This document shows, one piece after another, positions 8,218-16,622 of a DNA stretch of 64,000 nt. The translations under genes and the position numbers were made by a program. Below the pieces are notes generated by a model. The model worked only from the letters and a program-made list of their open reading frames with translations. It was not told the origin of the DNA and did not search any database. The stretch's first letter is position 1. Each line of letters starts with the position of its first letter. The DNA is from Ramlibacter henchirensis (lineage in GTDB: Bacteria; Pseudomonadota; Gammaproteobacteria; Burkholderiales; Burkholderiaceae_C): contig NZ_SMLM01000001.1 of the NCBI RefSeq assembly GCF_004682015.1, positions 1,178,001-1,242,000 of the forward strand, in the 5' to 3' direction.

Positions 8218-9546
8218 TCAGTGCTTGGCGCCAACCGGCCGGACCCTGGACGCGAGCCGTTTCACCGCGGGGCTGTGCGGACGCCGCGCGGCCCTTTCCG
8301 CCACGAGTGCGGAAGCGAAGGCGCTGCGCCCGGAGCGGATCGCCGCTTCGATCATCGTCAGATCGATCAGGTCGCGCTGCGCATGGCTGCCGCCGAACCG
8401 GTGGCTGTAGTGGCGCAAGGGCCGCAGCAGGTCGAGCGTCTCCGAATACCGGCCCGCGCCGAAGGCCAGGATGGCTTGGGCCGCATCGAGCCCGATCTCC
8501 TTGGCGAACAGCGCTGCGTCTCCGGTGCCGAGGCCGGCGGCCTTCAGCGTGTTCAAGGTCTCGTTCTGCAGGCGCACCCTGTCGGCGCCGACGTAAGCCA
8601 TCATCGTGTGATACGCATTGAAGGCGTAGTCGCCGACCGGCCCCACCGCTTCCCACTGGCCGGCGACGATGTTCCACCTGTCGCCCACATCCACGCCGAG
8701 CAGGTGAAGCCTCCACAGGAGCGCCGTGGCGTCCAGGAGGTCGAAGGCGACCATCGACCGCGCGCCGTAGATGGGGCCATCGAAGAGGCGCAGGACTTCC
8801 TCCGTGTCGCCCTGTTCGAGGTGGAACAGCGCGAGGTGCCACCAGTTGTGCACGGCGAAGAAGCTGTTCTCGGACCACGACGGCACATCGCCGCGCATCC
8901 ACGCGATGCCCTCTTCGTACCGGTTCTGCATCTCCATCACGTGTGCGACCGAATGCCAGCCCCAGCCGTCGCGCGGCTCCAGCTCCACGCAGCGGCGGCC
9001 GAATTTCTCGGCCTGCCCGTAGTCGCCGGTTTCCTCAAGACCGAAGGCGTACATGCCGAGCACCGCGTGGTAGCCCGGCAGCGTCGGCGACCAGGCGGGG
9101 AGGGCCCGTGCGATGCGGTCGCGCAGCATCCGCGAATCGCCGACGAGGAAGTCGATGAGATGGCCGGCCTGCAGGGCCAGCCCGTCGGTCGGGTTGTGCG
9201 CCGCGACGTCTTCGAGCACCCGGCCCGCCTCCCGCCAGTGCCCGGTGGAAGCCAGCTCGATGGCGCGCAGATGGCCGCGCTCGCGGTCGTCCATCACCAG
9301 CTTCTTGGCGGCGCGGATGCACTCCTGGGCGACGGGCAGGCCGGAAGGATCGGTGCCCACCAGGTGCAGCCAGGCCTTGAGGGCGTGCGCCATCGGCATC
9401 GCGGGACTGAGCTCCAGCGCCGTGTTGACGCTGGAGACGGGGTCGCCCGTGTAGCACCGGAAACTCTGGCAGGCGGCCTCGAAATGAGACAGCGACTCGG
9501 GGGTGGCGGCCGTGACGGCCAGGCCGGCAGCATCTCTGACTTCCAT
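8218..9546 (-). CDS. Tetratricopeptide-repeat protein, TTC38-like
   Basis: A 442-residue cytoplasmic protein resembling the tetratricopeptide repeat 38 family: helical repeats throughout, with landmark segments LSPAMPMAHALKAWLHL, GYHAVLGMYAFGLEETGDYGQAE, WGWHSVAHVMEMQNRYEEGIAWM and VHNWWHLALFHLEQGD. The biochemical role of this family is not established. The ATG at 9546 is preceded by AGGAG at a good distance; the longer frame to 9729 runs across the divergent gene. It is transcribed divergently from a GlxA-type regulator, which may control it, and is followed by the atypical NarL regulator. Confidence 0.8.
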   Translation of the reverse strand: MEVRDAAGLAVTAATPESLSHFEAACQSFRCYTGDPVSSVNTALELSPAMPMAHALKAWLHLVGTDPSGLPVAQECIRAAKKLVMDDRERGHLRAIELASTGHWREAGRVLEDVAAHNPTDGLALQAGHLIDFLVGDSRMLRDRIARALPAWSPTLPGYHAVLGMYAFGLEETGDYGQAEKFGRRCVELEPRDGWGWHSVAHVMEMQNRYEEGIAWMRGDVPSWSENSFFAVHNWWHLALFHLEQGDTEEVLRLFDGPIYGARSMVAFDLLDATALLWRLHLLGVDVGDRWNIVAGQWEAVGPVGDYAFNAYHTMMAYVGADRVRLQNETLNTLKAAGLGTGDAALFAKEIGLDAAQAILAFGAGRYSETLDLLRPLRHYSHRFGGSHAQRDLIDLTMIEAAIRSGRSAFASALVAERAARRPHSPAVKRLASRVRPVGAKH

Positions 9547-9634
9547 CGTAGAACTCCTGTGAATGCGAGTGGCCAAAGTCTGTGTGCAGATGGGGGCGGG
9601 TGCTAAAGTGATTTGTGCAAGGAGCAGGTCAAAC

Positions 9635-10693
9635 ATGCCAAAAGCCCGTCGCTCGACAGTTGCCTTGCTCGGCACGCCGGCCGCTTCGGCCGGCACCCTG
9701 TACGGGTTCGTGGACCTGCTGGCGAGCACCCGGCGCGACTGGCAGATCCTTCACGGAGGAGCTCCGGCCGAGTCACCGTTCGAGCCCCTGGTGGTCACGC
9801 GAGACGGGTCGCCCTTCACCGCGATGAACGGCGTGGTCGTCACGCCGGACACCAGCTTCGAGCGCTGTACGCGGCCCGACATCGTGTGCATCACAGACCT
9901 GATGGAGGAGCCCGGCCTGCACCTGGCCGAGCGTTACAAGCCCGAGATCGACTGGCTCCTGCAGGCGTGGAATTCCGGTGCGACGCTGTGCTCGGCCTGT
10001 TCCGGGGCCATGCTGCTCGCGAGCACCGGCCTGCTCGATGGCCAGGAGGCCACCTCGCACTGGGCCTACTGCGACCTGCTCGCCCGCGACTTCCCGCGCA
10101 CGCGCTGGAATCCCGAACGCATGCTGGTGGTGACCGGCCAGGACCGCCGGCTGATGATGGCCGGCAGCGGCACGGCGTGGTACATGCTGGCGCTGGCGCT
10201 GATCGCGCGGTTCGCCTCGCCGCAGGAGGCGATGCAGGTCGCACGCGTGAATCTCCTGGGCAGCAGCGATGTCAGCGCGATCGCGTACGCATCGCTCACG
10301 CGCGGCGCGCGGGCTGCGGACCCGGTGGTCGAAAGATGCCAAGTGTGGGCCGCGCTCAACTACCGCAGCGACTCGCCGGTGGCGCGGCTGGTGGCCATGT
10401 CGGGGCTGCCCGAGCGCACTTTCAAGCGCCGGTTCACCGAAGCCACGGGCATGAGCCCGCTGGAGTACGTCCACATGCTGCGCCTGGAGGAATCCAAGCA
10501 GCTGCTGGAGACCACCGAGCTGCCGATCGAGGCGATCGCCACCGAGGTCGGGTACCAGGACGCGAGCTTTTTCAATCGCCTGTTCCGGCGCAAGGTCGCG
10601 CTGAGCCCGTCCGCCTACCGCCGCCGCTTCGGCCCGCTGAGCCAGCAGCTGCGCGAGCTGGCGACCCCGTCCGCAGAACCCGCCTACTGCTGA
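9635..10693 (+). CDS. GlxA-type transcriptional regulator (DJ-1/PfpI-like domain plus AraC HTH)
   Basis: The 352-residue protein has an N-terminal class-I amidotransferase-like domain (about 8-190) with the elbow motif CSACSGAMLLASTGLLDG, and a C-terminal AraC double helix-turn-helix (about 240-340; LPERTFKRRFTEATGMSPLEYVHMLRLEESKQLLE, then IATEVGYQDASFFNRLFRRKVALSPSAYR). Such proteins activate transcription after binding nitrogenous or osmolyte-like ligands. The start at 9635 has AAGGAG upstream at 9619-9624. The 88-base gap to the divergent TPR gene is the likely operator region. The specific ligand is unknown. Confidence 0.88.
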   Translation: MPKARRSTVALLGTPAASAGTLYGFVDLLASTRRDWQILHGGAPAESPFEPLVVTRDGSPFTAMNGVVVTPDTSFERCTRPDIVCITDLMEEPGLHLAERYKPEIDWLLQAWNSGATLCSACSGAMLLASTGLLDGQEATSHWAYCDLLARDFPRTRWNPERMLVVTGQDRRLMMAGSGTAWYMLALALIARFASPQEAMQVARVNLLGSSDVSAIAYASLTRGARAADPVVERCQVWAALNYRSDSPVARLVAMSGLPERTFKRRFTEATGMSPLEYVHMLRLEESKQLLETTELPIEAIATEVGYQDASFFNRLFRRKVALSPSAYRRRFGPLSQQLRELATPSAEPAYC

Positions 10694-10706
10694 GCGGCGG
10701 TGCGGC

Positions 10707-13700
10707 TCACGCCGCGGCCGTCACTCGGATCCCCCGGATCTGCCCGGCTTGCGCCGGCTGCTGCGGCTTCGGATACGTCTTCGGATCGAAGCGGTGCAGC
10801 AGTTCCGCTTCGCGCAGCCGTGCGGCAGCCACGTTGGCCTGCTTGACGGGGCCGAAGCCGCGCATCGACAGCGGCAGCAGCGCGATCTCGGTGGCGATGT
10901 TCAGCCGCTCCGGCGCGAGCGCGGGCAGCAGCGACTCGATGCGCCGCGTGTAGTCCGCGATCAGAGATCGTTCCATGCGCCGCTCCTGCGTGTAGCCGAA
11001 GACGTCCAGCGGGGTGCCGCGCACGCGGCGGCCGTGGGCCAGCAGCCTCATCGCCGGGAGCATCCAGCCGCCCAGCCGGATCTTGCGCGGGCGCTCCCCG
11101 TGCTTCGCGCGGCTGAGGAGCGGCGGGGCCATGTAGAACTCCAGCGACGGGTCGCCTTCGAACTGCTGATGCAGCGCCTTCAGGAACTCGCCGTCGGTGT
11201 ACAGGCGCGCGACCTCGTACTCGTCCTTGTAGGCCATCAGCTTGAACAGCGATTGCGCGACGGCGCGCGCGAAGGGCAGCGAAGGATCGGCGCCCAGTGA
11301 AGCCTCGAGCGTGCGAACCTTCGCGACGAAGTCGGCGTAGCGGCGCGCATAGGCGGGGCTCTGGTAGCCGGAAAGATGCTTGACGCCGCGCGTCACGATG
11401 GCATCCAAGGTGTCGTGCGCGGGCAGCGGCTGCGCCTGCGGCTCGCGCAGCAGCGCGGCGACGGCCTGCGGGTCGGCGGCGGCGAGGCGGCCGAGCGAGA
11501 AGGCCAGCTTGTTGTTGTCCACGCCGACGCCGTTGAGTTCGATCGCGCGCATCAGCGCGTCGACGCCCACCGGCACCAGCCCGCGCTGCCATGCATACCC
11601 CAGGGCCAGGATGTTGGAGACGATGGAATCGCCCAGGAAAGCTTCGGCCAGCGCCTGCGCATCCAGCGTCTCGACGCGGTCTTCGCCGGCCGCGAAGCGC
11701 AACTTCTCCAGCAGCGCCGGCACCTTCAGGCTGGCGTCGGGATTGCGCAGGCTCTCGGCCACCGGCACTTCATGCGTGTTGGCCAGGATGCGTGTGCGGC
11801 CATGCCGCACGGTGGCCAGCGAATCGGGCGAGGCGCCCACCACCAGGTCGCACGCGAGGATCGCGTCGGCCTGCTGCGTGTCGATGCGCACCTGGTTCAG
11901 CCGCGAAGGCCGGTCCGCCACGCGCACGAAGCTGAGCACGGAGCCGCCTTTCTGCGCGAAGCCCATGAAGTCCAGCACGCTGGCGCTCTTGCCTTCCAGA
12001 TGCGCGGCCATGGTGATCAGCGCGCCCACCGTCACGACGCCGGTGCCGCCGACGCCGGTCACGAGGAGGTCGTACGGGGCGGTCCAGGTGTGGGGGGCGG
12101 GGTGGGGGAGGGCGTCAACGTGACGGTGGAAATCCGCGGACCCGTTGCGCAGCGCACCCGCGCGCTTCTTGACGTTTCCGCCCACGACGCCCACGAAGCT
12201 CGGGCAGAAGCCCTTCACGCACGAGTAGTCCTTGTTGCAGCTGCTCTGGTCGATCTTGCGCTTGCGGCCCAGCGGTGTCTCGAGCGGAAGCACCGCCACG
12301 CAGTTGCTCTGCACGCTGCAGTCCCCGCAGCCTTCGCACACGCGGTCGTTGATGAACACGCGCCGCGCCGGATCGACCAGCTCGCCCTTCTTGCGCCGGC
12401 GGCGCTTCTCGGCGGCGCAGGTCTGCTCATAGATCAGCACCGTGACGCCGGGCATCTCGCGCAGGCGCCGCTGCACGGCATCGAGCTGGTCGCGGTCGTG
12501 GAACTCGGTGCCGGCGGGGAAGCGGTTGCGGATCGCGTCGTACTTGCCGATGTCGTCCGACAGCACCACCACCTGCTTGACGCCTTCCGCCTCCACCTGC
12601 CGCGCGATGCCGTCGACGCTGATGATGCCGTCCACGGGCTGCCCACCCGTCATCGCCACCGCGTCGTTGAACAGGATCTTGTAGGTGAGCGTCGCGCGCG
12701 CGGCCACCGCCTGCCGGATCGCGAGGTAGCCCGAGTGGTAGTAGGTGCCGTCGCCCAGGTTCTGGAACACGTGCGGTACCTTGGTGAACATGGCGTGCGA
12801 TACCCAGTCCACGCCTTCGCCGCCCATCTGGATCAGGCCTTCGGTGTCGCGGTCCATCCAGCTGGCCATGAAATGGCAGCCGATGCCGGCCTGCGCGTGC
12901 GAGCCTTCGGGCACCTTGGTGCTCGTGTTGTGAGGGCAGCCGGCGCAGAAGTAGGGCAGGCGCTTGACGGTGTCGCTCTCGTTCGAGAGCAGTTCGGGCA
13001 GCGTGAAGTCGCGCACCAGGTGCCGCCGGTCCAGGTCGGGGTAGTGGGCCACGAGCCAGTTGGCGATGATCTCGATCAGGCGCGAAGGCCGCAGCTCGCC
13101 GAGGGCGGAGACGAAAGGCCGGCCCTGCGCATCGGTCTTGCCCACGATCACCGGCCGGTCGGCAGCGTTGTAGAACATGGAGCGCAGCTGCTCCTCCACC
13201 ACCGGGGCCTTCTCCTCGATGACCAGCACCTCCTTGAGCCCGCGCACGAACTCGCGCATGCGGGTCGGCTCGATCGGATAGGTCAGGCCCAGCTTGTAGA
13301 TGCGCACGCCGTGCTGCGCGAGCGTCTCCGGCGAGATGTCCAGCCGGCGCAGCACCTCCATGAAGTCGTAGTGCGCCTTGCCGGCGGTGACGATGCCGAC
13401 GGTCGCATGCCCGCTTTCGACGATGTGGCGGTCGATGCTGTTGATGCGCGAGAAGGCACGCACCGCATCCAGCTTGGCGTGCAGCCGCTGCTCGATGACG
13501 AGCGACGGCAGGTCGGGCCAGCGGTAGTGCAGTCCGCCCGGCGGCGGCTGGTAGCCGGTGAGCTGGCGCACCGTGTCCCCGTCCTGCCAGGCGGCGACGC
13601 GGGCGTTGACCAGGTCCAGGTCCACCGTCGAGGCGCTCTCCACCACCTCCGACAGCGCGGTGAATCCCACCCAGTTGCCCGAGAAGCGGGAGAGTTGCCA

Positions 13701-14291
13701 GCCATAAAGGCCGAACTCCAGGTACTCGGCCACCGAAGCGGGCGAGACGATCGGCGCATGCCAGGACTGGAAGGCCTGGTCGCTCTGGTGCGGCATGGAC
13801 GACGACACGCAGCCGTGGTCGTCGCCCGCCACCATCAAGACGCCGCCATGCGGCGACGCGCCGTACGCGTTGCCGTGCTTGAGCGCGTCGCCCGCGCGAT
13901 CCACGCCCGGGCCCTTGCCGTACCAGAGCGCGAACACGCCGTCGCAGGTCCGCTCCGGATCGGCCTCGACGCGCTGTGTGCCCAGCACCGCGGTCGCGCC
14001 GAGCTCCTCGTTGATCGCGGGCAGGAACCGCAAACCCGCTTCCTCGAACTTCTTGCCTGCCTTCCACACGGCCTGGTCGACCATGCCCAGCGGCGAGCCG
14101 CGGTAGCCGCTGATGAAGCCTTGCGTGTTCATCCCGGCAGCGGCATCGCGCTGCCGCTGCATCAGCATCAGCCGCACCAGGGCCTGCGTGCCGGTCAGGA
14201 AGATCGCGCCGCTGCGCGCCCACAAGCTGTCGCTGAGCTTGTATTCGGGGCGGGCGAGGGTGCTCGTCCAGGGTGCTGTGGTGGTCTCCAT
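10707..14291 (-). CDS. Indolepyruvate ferredoxin oxidoreductase, fused alpha-gamma form
   Basis: The 1194-residue single-chain enzyme oxidatively decarboxylates arylpyruvates (indolepyruvate, phenylpyruvate) to aryl-acetyl-CoA with ferredoxin as acceptor. The N-terminal part is a thiamine-diphosphate oxidoreductase (GYRGSPLGMVDQ, GKGPGVDRAGDALKHGN, CPHNTSTKVPEGSHAQAGIGCH). Cysteine clusters for Fe-S centres follow near residue 640-690 (CEGCGDCSVQSNC and CNKDYSCVKGFCPSF). The gamma-type domain (GVGGTGVVTVGALITMAAH) and a C-terminal extension complete it. It is divergent from an Lrp regulator. The product phenylacetyl-CoA is the substrate of the paa enzymes 4 kb away. Confidence 0.92.
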   Translation of the reverse strand: METTTAPWTSTLARPEYKLSDSLWARSGAIFLTGTQALVRLMLMQRQRDAAAGMNTQGFISGYRGSPLGMVDQAVWKAGKKFEEAGLRFLPAINEELGATAVLGTQRVEADPERTCDGVFALWYGKGPGVDRAGDALKHGNAYGASPHGGVLMVAGDDHGCVSSSMPHQSDQAFQSWHAPIVSPASVAEYLEFGLYGWQLSRFSGNWVGFTALSEVVESASTVDLDLVNARVAAWQDGDTVRQLTGYQPPPGGLHYRWPDLPSLVIEQRLHAKLDAVRAFSRINSIDRHIVESGHATVGIVTAGKAHYDFMEVLRRLDISPETLAQHGVRIYKLGLTYPIEPTRMREFVRGLKEVLVIEEKAPVVEEQLRSMFYNAADRPVIVGKTDAQGRPFVSALGELRPSRLIEIIANWLVAHYPDLDRRHLVRDFTLPELLSNESDTVKRLPYFCAGCPHNTSTKVPEGSHAQAGIGCHFMASWMDRDTEGLIQMGGEGVDWVSHAMFTKVPHVFQNLGDGTYYHSGYLAIRQAVAARATLTYKILFNDAVAMTGGQPVDGIISVDGIARQVEAEGVKQVVVLSDDIGKYDAIRNRFPAGTEFHDRDQLDAVQRRLREMPGVTVLIYEQTCAAEKRRRRKKGELVDPARRVFINDRVCEGCGDCSVQSNCVAVLPLETPLGRKRKIDQSSCNKDYSCVKGFCPSFVGVVGGNVKKRAGALRNGSADFHRHVDALPHPAPHTWTAPYDLLVTGVGGTGVVTVGALITMAAHLEGKSASVLDFMGFAQKGGSVLSFVRVADRPSRLNQVRIDTQQADAILACDLVVGASPDSLATVRHGRTRILANTHEVPVAESLRNPDASLKVPALLEKLRFAAGEDRVETLDAQALAEAFLGDSIVSNILALGYAWQRGLVPVGVDALMRAIELNGVGVDNNKLAFSLGRLAAADPQAVAALLREPQAQPLPAHDTLDAIVTRGVKHLSGYQSPAYARRYADFVAKVRTLEASLGADPSLPFARAVAQSLFKLMAYKDEYEVARLYTDGEFLKALHQQFEGDPSLEFYMAPPLLSRAKHGERPRKIRLGGWMLPAMRLLAHGRRVRGTPLDVFGYTQERRMERSLIADYTRRIESLLPALAPERLNIATEIALLPLSMRGFGPVKQANVAAARLREAELLHRFDPKTYPKPQQPAQAGQIRGIRVTAAA

Positions 14292-14322
14292 CGCCTGTCT
14301 CCTGTCTCTTCCGTGGCCGCGT

Positions 14323-14350
14323 CGTCATTCCCGCGAAGGCGGAAATCCAG
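14323..14350. repeat. REP-like element in the divergent ior/lrp promoter region
   Basis: The sequence CGTCATTCCCGCGAAGGCG, continuing GAAATCCAG, matches the very common genome-dispersed hairpin unit of Comamonadaceae and relatives (recognised from memory). The stem is slightly decayed. It lies between the ior start (14291) and the lrp start (14473), so the real promoters should flank it. Confidence 0.55.
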
Positions 14351-14472
14351 GGCTTGCGTTCCGGCGGGCAGATCGGAAGAGCATAGGCGCGCAACCGAGA
14401 AAAAGGCTTCTCTTCTCCCCGGGACGAGCGTCTGGAGGAGAATCCTGTTCTCCATCCAGCAGGATTTCAGGA

Positions 14473-14976
14473 ATGAGCGATCTCGACCGCCACGACGTGC
14501 TGCTGCTGTCCGAACTGCAGCGCGACGCCCGCCAGACCGTCCAGCAACTCGCCTCGGCCGCGGGCCTGTCCAGCACGCCCTGCTGGAAGCGCGTGAAGGA
14601 GATGGAGTCCGCCGGGATCATCCGCGGCTACACGGCGCTTGTGGACCGCGAGAAGGTGGGGCTCTCTCTGTGCGTGCTGGCCGAGGTGAACCTCACCCGC
14701 CACAACGAAGACGACGTGCGGCGGTTCGAGGAGCGGGTCGCGGCGGAGCCGAGCATCGTGAGCTGCTACGCGACGACCGGACAAGCCGACTACGTGATCA
14801 AGGTGCTGGTGCCGGACATCAAGCGCTACGAGAGCTTCCTGCACGAGACGCTGTTCAGGTTGCCCGGTGTGACACACGTGCGGTCGAGCGTCGTGTTGAA
14901 GGAGGTGAAGTCGGAGACGAGATTGCCGCTGGAGGCGGCCGGGAAAAAAGAGGCCGCACGCCGGTCGAGGGCGTAA
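14473..14976 (+). CDS. Lrp/AsnC-family transcriptional regulator
   Basis: A 167-residue regulator: N-terminal helix-turn-helix (LDRHDVLLLSELQRDARQTVQQLASAAGLSSTPCWKRVKEME) and C-terminal RAM ligand-binding domain (VGLSLCVLAEVNL to the conserved SSVVLKEVK). Lrp proteins of this group often sense an amino acid and activate the divergent catabolic gene. Its divergence from the arylpyruvate oxidoreductase suggests control by phenylalanine, tyrosine or tryptophan (inference). The tail after residue 145 is basic and variable. Confidence 0.9.
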   Translation: MSDLDRHDVLLLSELQRDARQTVQQLASAAGLSSTPCWKRVKEMESAGIIRGYTALVDREKVGLSLCVLAEVNLTRHNEDDVRRFEERVAAEPSIVSCYATTGQADYVIKVLVPDIKRYESFLHETLFRLPGVTHVRSSVVLKEVKSETRLPLEAAGKKEAARRSRA

Positions 14977-15096
14977 CCGGCGGTCAGGACGCGCGCGCCG
15001 TTGTCGATCCGGCGCATGGCAGACCGTCGTAGGAAGTGAAGTGAAACCATTCCGCGGTTCCGCACCGCTTTCCCACCAGCGAAAGGATGTCTCATC

Positions 15097-15543
15097 ATGG
15101 CTACAGGCACTGTCCGTCTTCACCGGGTCCTTCGTTCCAGTCCGGAGCGCCTCTACCGTGCCTTCCTCGACGCGGACGCGATGGCCAAGTGGCTTCCCCC
15201 GTACGGATTCACCTGCAAGGTTCACCAGCTCGATGCGCGGGTCGGCGGCACATACAGGATGTCCTTCACGAACTTCTCGAAGGGAACGACCCACGCGTTC
15301 GGCGGGGTGTACCGCGAGCTGGTGCCCCATGAACGCCTCCAGTACTCGGACCGGTTCGAGGATCCGAACCTGCCCGGCGAGATGCTCACGACGGTTGCAT
15401 TGCGCCAGGTTTCGTGCGGAACCGAGCTGAGCATCGTCCAGGAGGGGATTCCGGAAGCCATTCCCGCGGAGATGTGCTATCTCGGATGGCAGGAGTCGCT
15501 CGAACAGCTGGCCAGGCTCGTCGAGCCCGAGATTCCGGAGTGA
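15097..15543 (+). CDS. SRPBCC (AHSA1-like) domain protein
   Basis: A 148-residue single-domain protein of the START/Bet v1 hydrophobic-cavity fold: VRLHRVLRSSPERLYRAFLDADAMAKWLPPYGFTCKV, then GGTYRMSFTNF and the C-terminal helix GWQESLEQLARLVEPEI. Members bind lipids or small hydrophobic molecules; the function of this one is unknown. The ATG at 15097 is preceded by AAAGGA. It is followed 31 bases later by a VOC-family gene on the same strand, so they are likely one transcript. Codon use matches the surroundings. Confidence 0.85.
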   Translation: MATGTVRLHRVLRSSPERLYRAFLDADAMAKWLPPYGFTCKVHQLDARVGGTYRMSFTNFSKGTTHAFGGVYRELVPHERLQYSDRFEDPNLPGEMLTTVALRQVSCGTELSIVQEGIPEAIPAEMCYLGWQESLEQLARLVEPEIPE

Positions 15544-15574
15544 TCGAGGGCTCGCGCACGCCAAGGAGCACAAC

Positions 15575-16003
15575 ATGGAACTCCACGAACTGCATCGCGG
15601 ACGTCTCATCGACCACGTCCAGCTCGTCGTGCGGGACCTGTCCGCCTCGCGCAGGTTCTACGCAGCGGTCTTCGACGTCCTGAAGATCCCCATCGGGGGT
15701 GAGGGCGATGGATTCTTCTGGGCGGACGAGATGGTGGTGTCCACGCCGGAGAGCCCCGCGTCGCAAGGTGCGCTGACGGGGCGCCATCACCTGGCTTTCC
15801 AGGCGCAAGACCGCGCAATGGTCGACGCTTTCCACGCGGCCGCGCTGGCCCACGGCGGCAAGGACAACGGCGCGCCCGGATTGCGGCCCTACCACCCGAG
15901 CTACTACGCCGCCTTCGTGCTCGACCCGGACGGCAACAACATCGAAGCCGTGTTCCACGGTGAGGCGACTCGCAGCGCGCCTTCGGTGCGTGTCACTTTC
16001 TAG
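15575..16003 (+). CDS. VOC-family (glyoxalase/dioxygenase-like) protein
   Basis: A 142-residue vicinal-oxygen-chelate protein. The first beta-alpha-beta module contains LIDHVQLVVRDLSASRRFYAAVFDVL and the second HHLAFQAQDRAMVDAFHAAAL with AAFVLDPDGNNIEAVFH. Metal-ligand candidates are the His in DHVQL, the His of HHLAF and the late Glu in NNIEAV. CAAGGAG lies seven bases upstream of the ATG. The reaction cannot be told from sequence; the family covers glyoxalases, dioxygenases and antibiotic-binding proteins. It pairs with the upstream SRPBCC gene. Confidence 0.85.
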   Translation: MELHELHRGRLIDHVQLVVRDLSASRRFYAAVFDVLKIPIGGEGDGFFWADEMVVSTPESPASQGALTGRHHLAFQAQDRAMVDAFHAAALAHGGKDNGAPGLRPYHPSYYAAFVLDPDGNNIEAVFHGEATRSAPSVRVTF

Positions 16004-16095
16004 GCGAGCGTCTCCTCCGGATACTTGTCGCATCGCCCGGTCCTCAGCTAGCTTTCTCCGCGAATGAGTACCCGTGAGCCGCTGGAGGGAGTCGA

Positions 16096-16599
16096 ATGGA
16101 TCAAACCGGGAAAGTCCGCTGCATCGCCATATTTGCGTCCGTCGTTCTCGCGTCGGTGGGCATCGGGTGCGCGCAGCCAGGCAAGGGAGTCGATCTTGAT
16201 GGAAGCTGGCTATTCGATGCCGACGCGACCGAGAAGCTGTCCGCAGAGCTGCGCGCGAAGCCGCTGCATTCCGTGTTTCACTGGATATCGCTGTCGTGCA
16301 GCACGGGCTTGATCGTTCAACCCGACCTGCTTCTGGTCAAGAAGCTCGGTCCTGAAGCTCCGATGCAACTCCCCCGTACGGGTGGGGAGGCTCACGACAG
16401 GCGTTACTCGGAGAAAGGCAAGATCCGGGGCATGCTGGTCCGCGCCCACGGATCGCGCCTGCTGGTGGAGCATGAAGGCTTCGCTGACATTCCGCCCCTG
16501 CTCTGGACGCGCGTCCCGGCCGAGGCTCTGGGAACGGATCGTACGAAGGAGCAGCTCGACAAATGCCGTGCAACTCTGTTGCGAACCGACGAGCGATAG
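16096..16599 (+). CDS. Hypothetical lipoprotein
   Basis: A 167-residue predicted lipoprotein of no recognised family. The signal peptide (about 1-24) ends in the lipobox-like VGIGC with Cys25. The mature part starts GVDLDGSWLFDADATEKLSAELRAKP and ends with a charged helix ERI-like region (TKEQLDKCRATLL). Two more cysteines are present. TGGAGGGAG lies just upstream of the ATG. The next gene is convergent, so it is probably monocistronic. Likely an envelope protein; nothing in the context points to a function. Confidence 0.65.
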   Translation: MDQTGKVRCIAIFASVVLASVGIGCAQPGKGVDLDGSWLFDADATEKLSAELRAKPLHSVFHWISLSCSTGLIVQPDLLLVKKLGPEAPMQLPRTGGEAHDRRYSEKGKIRGMLVRAHGSRLLVEHEGFADIPPLLWTRVPAEALGTDRTKEQLDKCRATLLRTDER

Positions 16600-16622
16600 G
16601 TCGAACGCCCGGAGCAATGCGT

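Noticed and set aside
11376..15032. A 1218-codon plus-strand open frame opposite the oxidoreductase gene
   Set aside because: The minus strand encodes a fully recognisable indolepyruvate ferredoxin oxidoreductase; the plus-strand translation is rich in His, Arg and Ala, as expected for a shadow frame.
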